This document shows positions 8,067 to 15,532 of a stretch of 64,000 nt of DNA, piece after piece (the first letter of the stretch is position 1; the number at the start of each line of letters is the position of its first letter). A model generated the notes under the pieces. It did no database searches. It was given only the letters and a program-made list of their open reading frames with translations, and was not told the DNA's origin. The stretch is from PWXP01 sp040772845 (GTDB lineage: Bacteria; Planctomycetota; Planctomycetia; Pirellulales; Thermoguttaceae). The translations under genes and the position numbers were made by a program. The stretch is taken from contig JAXGXG010000001.1 in assembly GCA_040772845.1 (NCBI GenBank), positions 6,324,001-6,388,000 of the forward strand. The letters are read 5' to 3'.

Positions 8067-8528
8067 ATGTCCAATACTCAGCATTCATCTGCGTACGCCG
8101 GCGCCGACGTGACGTTGCTGGAACCCATTCGCTGGCGCAGTTGGCCACTTGTGCAAACCCCCGTGCGGACCGCCGCTGTCCTGCTGACGATCCTGGCCAT
8201 AGGAATCCTGGTTCGAGTAACGGCAGGTAGTTGGGCTCTGGGCCTGCTGGCTGCGGCGTCCTTGAGCATTGCGTTGTGGCGGTTTTTCGTACCGATTACG
8301 TTCGGCCTGAGCGAGGCCGGAGTCGATCAGTGGATTTCCGGTCGGCAGTTGCGCATTTCCTGGCGAGCGATTCGACGTTATCGAGTGTGCTCGTCCGGCG
8401 TGCTTCTGATGCCACACAGCGATCGCATCATCATGGCCCCTTTCCATAGCCTGTATCTGCCGTGGGAAGGCCACGCCGATGAGGTTCTGGCCTACATGCA
8501 GCATTACCTGGAGCCGTCCCAGGACTGA
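8067..8528 (+). CDS. small membrane protein with PH-like (YcxB/bPH-type) domain
   Basis: A 153-residue protein. ATG 8067 has a strong AGGGGAG 10 bases upstream; the frame continues back into the insertion sequence, but that part is not native. Two adjacent hydrophobic segments (about residues 33-50 and 53-70: TAAVLLTILAIGILV and ALGLLAAASLSIAL) form a membrane hairpin, followed by a C-terminal domain with the pattern TFGLSEAGVDQW, then LRISWRAIRRYRV, typical of the bacterial PH-like domains that follow such hairpins. Function unknown. The insertion sequence ends 24 bases before the ATG and separates the gene from its likely promoter. Confidence 0.7.
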   Translation: MSNTQHSSAYAGADVTLLEPIRWRSWPLVQTPVRTAAVLLTILAIGILVRVTAGSWALGLLAAASLSIALWRFFVPITFGLSEAGVDQWISGRQLRISWRAIRRYRVCSSGVLLMPHSDRIIMAPFHSLYLPWEGHADEVLAYMQHYLEPSQD

Positions 8529-9010
8529 GGGCCGGCGTTGAACCAAGACGGTTGCCCGAATGTTGCGTGTTGTGCTCCATAGCAAGACGCCCAGGCATTG
8601 ACGTACTCAGCACGAAGCTAGCATTGCTAGCAATGCATGATGGACTCCTCGCAGAGGCTGCCGGAGAAACGGAGTCGGGCGATCCCAGGTTGCAGTTTCG
8701 ATCTGATGGAGGCACGAATCGCCGGGTATCTGCCCCCCTTTTTTTTCGGATGGAATCTAAAAATCGCCCTTGCCCTGTTGATTGCAATGAGGTAGAACGG
8801 TGGATAGTAGCGGACAAACTGCGTGGGCAAGAGGCCCGTGCGAGGACATGTTGGGTTCGCCGTTGCGGCATGGAGGTTGCGCGGCGGCATTATGCCTGCA
8901 TTGCAGGCAGGCTTGCGATCGCCGCCACTGAAGGCGGCAGAGAATCCATTACGCAGGCCCCGATGTCGGGGCGAGATTCTCTGGCGACCTGCCGGAAAGG
9001 AAACCCACGC
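8529..9010 (+). promoter_or_regulatory. 480-base leader/intergenic region before the CsrA-receiver gene, with hairpins and repeated GGA motifs
   Basis: No convincing gene is seen, although one frame stays open through it. It holds a perfect 16-bp palindrome GCATTGCTAGCAATGC (8621-8636) and a nested hairpin with outer stem CAGAGAATC/GATTCTCTG (8938-8946 with 8975-8983) and inner stem CCCC/GGGG (8958-8961 with 8968-8971). GGA occurs many times; two of them form GGAAAGGA just before the start codon. GGA is the core of CsrA binding sites, so feedback by the CsrA domain on its own ribosome binding site is plausible. Confidence 0.45.
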
Positions 9011-9781
9011 ATGCTCGTGCTCTCTCGCAGAGAAGGCGAACGAATCGTCTTTCCTACGATCGGCGTTGCCCTGGAAGTGCTTCGCCTGAAGGGGAATACG
9101 GTTCGCATCGGGATCGAGGCGCCGAAAAGCGTCACCGTACTACGCGATGAACTGTCCCCGGCCGCATCGCTCTTTGGACCTCAATCCCAGGCGTCACCGT
9201 CGCATGAGTCCGGGCCGCGGTTGTCGCACGCGGTTCGCAATCGACTCCATACGGCCACACTCGCCCTTCGCATGTTCAAGAAACAACTGGAAAACGGCAT
9301 GGCCGGCGATGCCGAGGCGAGCTTCCGAAGAGTACTCGACGAGTTCGAAGCGATCGAGCAGCAGGCTTCCGATCGCGCCAAACCGGTTTCACGCCGGACG
9401 ACTCTTGTCGTCGACGACGATGCGAACGAATCGGAGTTACTGGCCGGATACTTGCGGATGAGCGGGTTCGATGTGGCTACGGCAGCCGATGGCGCCGACG
9501 CGTTGAGTTACCTCTCGCAAAACGTCTGCCCCGATCTGATGTTGCTGGACATGATCATGCCTCGGATCGATGGTCCCGCTACAGTCCGCGCCGTCCGAGG
9601 GAATCCGGAATTGCGCAGCATGAAGGTCTTTGCCATCAGCGGCAGTACCCCTGCCAAGTCCGGCGTGGTAGAAGGCCCCTGCGGCGTGGACCGCTGGTTC
9701 CGTAAACCGCTCGATCCGGAATACCTGGTCCGAGAGATTGCACGCGAGTTCGGAGAGTCCGCCTGTCGCCAGGCGACGTGA
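9011..9781 (+). CDS. CsrA RNA-binding domain fused to a response-regulator receiver domain
   Basis: A 256-residue protein. The start at 9011 is set by GAAAGGA upstream and by the exact CsrA N-terminus. Residues 1-47 are a complete CsrA (MLVLSRREGERIVF, KGNTVRIGIEAPKSVTVLR) with the RNA-contacting arginines at 6-7 and 45. Residues about 70-120 form a helical linker (LSHAVRNRLHTATLALRMFK) that resembles a dimerising helical hairpin. Residues about 130-250 are a receiver domain: acidic pocket Asp135-137, phospho-acceptor Asp180 in LLLDMIMP, Ser/Thr near SGST, and Lys232 in RKPLD. CsrA alone is a 60-70 residue global regulator of mRNA translation; the fusion suggests RNA binding gated by phosphorylation. 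The KaiB and hybrid-kinase genes follow 120 bases later and could supply the signal. Confidence 0.9.
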   Translation: MLVLSRREGERIVFPTIGVALEVLRLKGNTVRIGIEAPKSVTVLRDELSPAASLFGPQSQASPSHESGPRLSHAVRNRLHTATLALRMFKKQLENGMAGDAEASFRRVLDEFEAIEQQASDRAKPVSRRTTLVVDDDANESELLAGYLRMSGFDVATAADGADALSYLSQNVCPDLMLLDMIMPRIDGPATVRAVRGNPELRSMKVFAISGSTPAKSGVVEGPCGVDRWFRKPLDPEYLVREIAREFGESACRQAT

Positions 9782-9900
9782 TGACTTGGCTTTGTTTGCA
9801 TTCCCGATACGGCTGGGCGCACGGTACAACTCCTATATGAGACCGCCCGATTGTACCGGTCAAGTTGGGACTACTCACAGCACCTACGAAGGGGCGCCCC

Positions 9901-10206
9901 ATGTCGGAATTCCAGCTTCGCCTTTTCGTTTCGGGAGAGAATCCGGCGCATAGCCGCGTTGCACGAGGGCTGGAAGAAGTGATCTCGCGACGTTTTTCCG
10001 AAACGTGCCGGCTGGAGGTGATCGACGTGTGCCGGTGTCCCGACCTGGCGGCTGAAGACGGAATCCTTGCCACTCCAACATTGCTCCGCGTGGCCCCGTT
10101 GCCGGCTTGCCGCGTGGTAGGTGAGCTTGCAGCATGTCGCTGTACCCTTGCTGCGCTAGGTCTAATCTCCGATACTTCACGGAACAAGGCTATTCACTCG
10201 CCATGA
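9901..10206 (+). CDS. kaiB: KaiB-family protein
   Basis: A 101-residue thioredoxin-like protein. ATG 9901 follows AAGGGG at a short distance. It aligns from memory with cyanobacterial KaiB throughout: LRLFVSGENPAHSRVA at the start, LEVIDVCRCPDLAAEDGILA in the middle, and the family hallmark ILATPTLLRVAPLPACRVVG. In cyanobacteria KaiB is the fold-switching clock protein that binds KaiC and competes with the kinase SasA; outside cyanobacteria KaiB often pairs with kinases or KaiC-like ATPases in stress responses. No kaiC lies in the window. The stop codon overlaps the start of the downstream kinase (ATGA), so the two proteins are probably made together. Confidence 0.88.
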   Translation: MSEFQLRLFVSGENPAHSRVARGLEEVISRRFSETCRLEVIDVCRCPDLAAEDGILATPTLLRVAPLPACRVVGELAACRCTLAALGLISDTSRNKAIHSP

Positions 10207-11738
10207 ACCGCCCCACGCTCAAGGCCACATCGCGAAAGAACCGCACCGAATTGCGGCAAGCGCTGGTCGCCAGCGAAGCACGATTCCAGGCGATCGTCGA
10301 TCGGAGTGCGGACGGCGTGGTCGTGGTGTCAACCGACGGCGCCATCCGTTTCGTCAATCCGGCCGCCGAACGGCTCCTTGGCCGTTCGGCCCAGCAGCTT
10401 CGAGACGAGGTCTTCGGGGTTCCCATCGTTCCGGGCGAAGTGACCGAGATTGAACTGCTCCCTCAATGCGGCCAGTCTCGTTCCGCCGAAATGCATGTGG
10501 TGCACACCCGGTGGATGGGGCAACCGGCTTTCCTGGCGACCTTTCGTGACGTAACCGACCGAAAGCGGCGGGAAGAGGAGGCGCAAGAGGGCGTTCGGCA
10601 GCGGGACGTTTTTCTCGCAACCCTTTCCCACGAGCTGCGTAATCCGCTCACGGCCATCGTCCATTCCGCCCAGGTCCTGCAACATGCAAGCGACGATCCG
10701 GCATCCGTGCTGCGCATTGCCGAAGTCATTGACCGGGAAGGCCAACTGATGGCAAGGCTTCTCGATGATCTTCTCGATGTTACCCGCATTTCGCGAGGCA
10801 TCATCGCGCTGCGCCGGCAACAGATCGATCTGCGCTCCGTCGCTCGCGCGGCGGCCGACGCTATGGCGCCACGCATGAAGGATCGAAACATCCACTTCCA
10901 CGTCGCCATCGATGGCGATCCCCTCGTACTCGATGCCGATCCGGCCCGGCTCGATCAGATCCTGACGAACCTGCTGACCAACGCGGCCCGTTACGGCCGG
11001 CCGGAAGGCAAGGTCCGGATGGTGGTTCTTCGGGAAGGAGAACACGCCGTCGTACGCGTATGCGATGATGGAATCGGCATTGCACCCGAGCGTCTCGAAT
11101 CGATCTTTGAACCGCTTCAGCAAGGAAACGTCCCCCTGGATCGAAAAGATGTCGGACTCGGAATCGGTCTGTCCCTGGTGCGAAGTCTGACAGAACTGCA
11201 CGGCGGGAAGGCGTCGGCATCCAGCAACGGTCCCGAGTGCGGCAGCGAGTTCACGATCCGGCTGCCGCTGGCTGCGCCCGCTGCATCACTCCCGCTGCCC
11301 CAAGAGGGCGACAGTGCGTCACCCGCTTCACGTGATCTGCGCATTCTTATTGTCGAAGACAACGGCCCAGCCCGCGAGGTGCTTCATGCGCTGCTCGATC
11401 TGGACGGACATCATGTTGCGGCGGCTGCCGATGCTCCAGCCGCCATGGAACTGCTGGAGTTCCAGCAATTCGATCTGGCGCTTATCGATATCGGACTCCC
11501 CAATATCGACGGCTTCCAACTCGCGCGCATGATTCGCACGCGACACGAGCATGACAGCTTGCTGCTGATCGCCCTGACAGGTTATGGCCAACAGGAAGAT
11601 CGGCGCCGCGCCGCGGAGGCCGGTTTCGATCTTCATCTGGTGAAACCGCTCGACTTCGACGCCTTCAACGCAATTCTCGCCGATCGTTTCAAGCCCGTTT
11701 CGCAGACAAACGACGTTCTCGTGTCCACCGACCGGTAG
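10203..11738 (+). CDS. PAS-containing hybrid histidine kinase
   Basis: A 511-residue soluble-looking kinase with no membrane segment. Order: PAS domain at about 24-120 (ARFQAIVDRSADGVVVVSTD), HisKA with His143 in LSHELRNPLT, HATPase with N box LTNLLTNAARYG (about 254-265), G1 box VCDDGIGIAPE and G2 box GLGIGLSLV (318-326), then a C-terminal receiver with acidic Glu385-Asp386, phospho-acceptor Asp429 in LIDIGLP and Lys481 in VKPLD. The start at 10203 overlaps the kaiB stop by ATGA; an in-frame ATG at 10134 would lie inside kaiB and is less likely. The organisation suggests a cytosolic sensor whose activity may be tuned by KaiB and whose output may reach the CsrA-receiver protein upstream. The signal is unknown. 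Confidence 0.92.
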   Translation: MNRPTLKATSRKNRTELRQALVASEARFQAIVDRSADGVVVVSTDGAIRFVNPAAERLLGRSAQQLRDEVFGVPIVPGEVTEIELLPQCGQSRSAEMHVVHTRWMGQPAFLATFRDVTDRKRREEEAQEGVRQRDVFLATLSHELRNPLTAIVHSAQVLQHASDDPASVLRIAEVIDREGQLMARLLDDLLDVTRISRGIIALRRQQIDLRSVARAAADAMAPRMKDRNIHFHVAIDGDPLVLDADPARLDQILTNLLTNAARYGRPEGKVRMVVLREGEHAVVRVCDDGIGIAPERLESIFEPLQQGNVPLDRKDVGLGIGLSLVRSLTELHGGKASASSNGPECGSEFTIRLPLAAPAASLPLPQEGDSASPASRDLRILIVEDNGPAREVLHALLDLDGHHVAAAADAPAAMELLEFQQFDLALIDIGLPNIDGFQLARMIRTRHEHDSLLLIALTGYGQQEDRRRAAEAGFDLHLVKPLDFDAFNAILADRFKPVSQTNDVLVSTDR

Positions 11739-12083
11739 CCGGGAAGCCCAGACGCTGTTTGAAAACGGCGATTGGCTCTCGCATGGGGCTACGCCTCCGG
11801 CATGACCAAGGCCACGGAATCCAAGCCGACGATCTGGCCAGTCTGGCCGAACAGGACCGCAGGGATGAGCGGGTTCTTCACAAAGCCTTTCTGCCAAACA
11901 ACTTGTGTTCGCAACTGAGCCGAGGCAAAAAATAGTTTACTCCCTCACCAGGGTCTGGTACAATGAAGCTGGATTCTTCGGCCGCACCCATTGTCGGCCG
12001 GGGAAGGTGCGCCGCGATTCGGGCTTTCTGGCGCGCACCTGAATTGGGCAGTCTTTCGCAAGGCGTTGAGGGAAGAGTAGAAA
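11739..12083. other. intergenic region, no gene recognised
   Basis: About 345 bases between the hybrid kinase and the PEP-CTERM protein. I see no conserved coding pattern. It should hold the promoter of the downstream gene, whose ribosome binding site GAGGGAAGAG ends about 7 bases before the start codon. Confidence 0.5.
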
Positions 12084-15000
12084 ATGTGCTTGGACTTTCA
12101 TTGGCAGTCTTTTCGATTGGTCACTGCATTCACACTGGTCGGCTGCCTTGCCGGCTCGCCTGCATCTGCCGCCGAGTATACCTGGACTGGCGGCGGAAGC
12201 GATGCCAACTGGACCACCGGCGATAACTGGGGCGGCGCCGCGCCGGCGGGTGTGAATACCGATACGATCCACATGGCAGGCGCGACGCAGCTTGTCCCCG
12301 TGGTGGATACGAACGATCCGTGGGTGCTCAACGAACTCTACTTCGATTCCGGCGCCGAAAGCTTCACTCTGAGCGGGAATACGCTTCGGTTCGCCGGCTC
12401 TGCCGGCATCATCGTACGAAACAACAGTTCTGCCACCCAAACGATCGAGAATAACATCATCATTGCCTCCAGTGGCAGTAGATACGTGTACGCGACCAGT
12501 GGCGATATCGCGTTCAACGGCAATATCGACCTTACTCCCGGTAGTATGGTTTTTCGGGGCGGGCACGATGTGACACTGAACGGCCTGATTACCGGCACTG
12601 GCTCACTCAGCCGGACCGATCCGGGCACCATCTATATCACGAACGACGACAACACATTTTCCGGCAACATTTCCATTTCTCATGGTGTATTCGAGGTAGC
12701 TTCGATTGCTGATGCAGGTGTGGCTTGCGCGCTGGGTAAGGGAAGCGCGATTGGCCTTTCCCAAGGCAGTTGGGGGCCATCGGATACGGGGACCCTGCGA
12801 TACACCGGTTCTACCGCGTCGACGAACCGCACCATCGAAATGCGCAGCAACGATTTTTCCGGCGGCACGTCCACCCCCGATGAAGAAGTACCCTCGGGAC
12901 GGCCCACGCTGGAGGTGACCGACCCCGATACGACACTGACGTTTACGGGCGACTTCAAGTACGCTACGGGGAGTTCTTCGGGCCGTTATTGGCAACTCCT
13001 TGGCGCCGGTAACGGCGTGATCGAAGGCGATATCACGACGACGGGCGCAGGAATCCGAAAGGCCGGAACCGGGACGTGGACGCTCGCCGGCAGCAATACG
13101 TACGAGGGCGTGACGACGGTCGAGGCAGGCATTCTCCGCGTGCTACACAGCAACGGGTTGGGGACCGCGGATGGAGAGACCGTCGTCAAGAGCGGCGCCC
13201 AGGTGCAGATTGCCGGCGGATTAGACTTTGACGAAGCGTTTACGCTCTCCGGCGAAGGGCAGAATTACTCCGGCGCGTTGCGCAGTACGAGCGGCAGCAA
13301 TACGCTGAATGGGCCGATTACGCTTGACGGTTTCGCCCGGCTTACGGCCGCTTCCGGAACGCTCGACGTTACCGGCGGCGTTACCGGAGGCAGCGATAGC
13401 TTCGTTGTCAACGCACATGGCAGCGCCGTGCTGAGCTTCACCACAACGCCCGTGACGCTGGGAGAGACCGCGCAATTCTACTCCGATGCAGGCGGGACCG
13501 TTGCCTTGGGCGTGAGCGGGAACACATGGGGCACGACCGTTGTGGCTGGCGGCACGGTTCGCATGGACGTCGCCGATGCACTGCCGGCCGCCAGTGCGCT
13601 CGCAATCGGCCTGGGCTATTCGCCCAACGGCACGCTCGATCTGAACGGTTTCAATCAGACCGTTGGGGAGCTGCGGCACGGCACAACCAACGCGGGCAGC
13701 CGGACTGTCACCAGCGCTACCGCCGCAACGCTCACCGTCAACCAGGATGTCGATAGCACCTACGACGGCGCCCTGACCGGTTCGTTGGCGATCACGAAAT
13801 CGGGCACAGGCAGGCTGACGCTTGCCGGCGACAGCAGTTATAGCGGTGTGACGAATGTGAGTGCCGGCACGGTGCGAATCCAGCACAACAATGCCCTGGG
13901 CGCCACGACAGGCAATACGGTCGTAGGGACTGCCGGACAGTTGCAGCTTGACGGTAGTGCCGGGGCACTGAATATCGCCGAGCCCATTACCATCGATGGC
14001 AGTAACAATGACGGATCCTGGGGCGGGCCGCTTCGCAACGTCGCTGGAGACAATACCTACAGCGGACCTGTTACGCTGGTCGGGACGACACGGATATCCC
14101 AGGCCGGCGGAAGCTTGCTGGTAACCGGCGGCGTTACGGGCAGTCATAGTTTTACTGTCAATAACGGCTCCGGGACGATCACGTTTGCAGACAACCCGAT
14201 CAACTTGGGCAACAATGACCTGAGTATCCATTCCGGAGGTACGACCGTTCTGGACGTTGCATCGAATACGCTCCGGAACGTGCGGATCGAATGGGGAGGG
14301 ACTCTCAAGTTGGGCGTGGCCGATGCCCTGCCTGCCGCCAGTGTGCTGATGATCGGCAATTCCTCGTCGGGTACCGATTACGCCGGGCGGTTCGATCTCG
14401 ATGGCAATTCTCAAACCCTGGCCGGTCTGCAAAATGTCGGATTGAATGCCGCCAATGAGGTCCGTAACAGCAGCCTTACGCCTGTTACCCTCACGATCGA
14501 CAACACAAATGACTACACCTACGCCAGCCGGATGACCGGCAACCTGGCCCTTGGCAAGTCGGGCGCGGGTACGTTCACGCTCGGCGGAGAGAATACCTAT
14601 TCCGGCGCCACGACCATTACCGGCGGTACGCTCGCGCTGAGCCACGATACCAGCGGGAATACGATCGCCAGTTCGCCGGTCATCGATATCGCTGCCGGCG
14701 CCATCCTCGATGTGACCGGCTTGACCGGCGCGGGCGGATTCCGTTTGAACAGCGGTCAGACCTTGCAGGGGAACGGCGCTGTGGTTGGAAATCTGCTCAT
14801 GGCCGCCGGATCGAGCTTTGCCCCCGGTACGTCGCCCGGCGTGCTCACCGTTGAGGGCAATTTCGTCCAGGATTCTGCCGCGACGTTGCTGGTAGAACTG
14901 GCAAACAGCGGGGTGGCCGGCGCCGACTACGACCTGGTCGACGTATACGGCGATGCTTCGCTGGACGGGTGGCTGGACGTGTCGCTGCTGAACGGATTCG

Positions 15001-15233
15001 CGGCGGAACTGGGCGACTATTTCGACGTTCTGACGACTACCGGCAGCCTGGATATCGCAGGCCTCGAACTGACCGGCGACGCGCCGAATCCGGTATTTGG
15101 TTGGTGGGATGCGGCCGTGGTCGGCGGCGTGGACGGCAGCGTACTTCGCTTGACGGCCGTGCCCGAGCCGTCCGGGCTCCTGTTGGCCTTGTCGGCGTTG
15201 GTCGGTTGGCTTGCTTGCAGGCGACGCCATTGA
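12084..15233 (+). CDS. exported PEP-CTERM protein with autotransporter-type beta-strand repeats
   Basis: A 1049-residue protein. GAGGGAAGAG precedes ATG 12084. It has a signal peptide (hydrophobic stretch to about residue 30, SPASAAEYTW) and a long Gly/Thr/Ser/Asn-rich body predicted to be a right-handed beta-helix. At least three copies of the PATR autotransporter-associated repeat are clear: GTGTWTLAGSNTYEGVTTVE near 327, GTGRLTLAGDSSYSGVTNVS near 574 and GAGTFTLGGENTYSGATTIT near 830. The C-terminus is a PEP-CTERM sorting signal: VPEPSG, a hydrophobic helix, and the basic end CRRRH. PEP-CTERM proteins are processed by exosortase and released or anchored at the surface; no exosortase gene lies here. 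No autotransporter beta-barrel is present, so the repeats are not used for type V secretion. Confidence 0.88.
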   Translation: MCLDFHWQSFRLVTAFTLVGCLAGSPASAAEYTWTGGGSDANWTTGDNWGGAAPAGVNTDTIHMAGATQLVPVVDTNDPWVLNELYFDSGAESFTLSGNTLRFAGSAGIIVRNNSSATQTIENNIIIASSGSRYVYATSGDIAFNGNIDLTPGSMVFRGGHDVTLNGLITGTGSLSRTDPGTIYITNDDNTFSGNISISHGVFEVASIADAGVACALGKGSAIGLSQGSWGPSDTGTLRYTGSTASTNRTIEMRSNDFSGGTSTPDEEVPSGRPTLEVTDPDTTLTFTGDFKYATGSSSGRYWQLLGAGNGVIEGDITTTGAGIRKAGTGTWTLAGSNTYEGVTTVEAGILRVLHSNGLGTADGETVVKSGAQVQIAGGLDFDEAFTLSGEGQNYSGALRSTSGSNTLNGPITLDGFARLTAASGTLDVTGGVTGGSDSFVVNAHGSAVLSFTTTPVTLGETAQFYSDAGGTVALGVSGNTWGTTVVAGGTVRMDVADALPAASALAIGLGYSPNGTLDLNGFNQTVGELRHGTTNAGSRTVTSATAATLTVNQDVDSTYDGALTGSLAITKSGTGRLTLAGDSSYSGVTNVSAGTVRIQHNNALGATTGNTVVGTAGQLQLDGSAGALNIAEPITIDGSNNDGSWGGPLRNVAGDNTYSGPVTLVGTTRISQAGGSLLVTGGVTGSHSFTVNNGSGTITFADNPINLGNNDLSIHSGGTTVLDVASNTLRNVRIEWGGTLKLGVADALPAASVLMIGNSSSGTDYAGRFDLDGNSQTLAGLQNVGLNAANEVRNSSLTPVTLTIDNTNDYTYASRMTGNLALGKSGAGTFTLGGENTYSGATTITGGTLALSHDTSGNTIASSPVIDIAAGAILDVTGLTGAGGFRLNSGQTLQGNGAVVGNLLMAAGSSFAPGTSPGVLTVEGNFVQDSAATLLVELANSGVAGADYDLVDVYGDASLDGWLDVSLLNGFAAELGDYFDVLTTTGSLDIAGLELTGDAPNPVFGWWDAAVVGGVDGSVLRLTAVPEPSGLLLALSALVGWLACRRRH

Positions 15234-15532
15234 TGGCGGAACGCCAATTGGGGTAATTCGGCAAGGTGACGCGCCGACCGGCAACAATCGATAGAACAGG
15301 CATTTTTTTCTTCTCTTGCGCGAAAGGGGTAGCCGTCCGGGGTGTCGGCCCTGCGCGAAGACGCGCGGATAGCGCATAATAGACGGAGTGAGTCGCGTTT
15401 GCCGAGGGTCATTCCAGGTAGTGCAGCCCCCTTTGTGTGGGGTTTTGTGCGGGTGATCCGTCCGTTTTGGCATTTCTCCTACGAACGTTGACTCGGCCCT
15501 GCCGCGTAAACTGCTGAAAAGGAGCATATTCC

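Noticed and set aside
8552..9010. In-frame N-terminal extension of the CsrA-receiver protein by 153 residues
   Set aside because: CsrA always begins at MLVLSRR-type residues, and the GGAAAGGA ribosome binding site directly precedes the ATG at 9011. The extension has no recognisable content.
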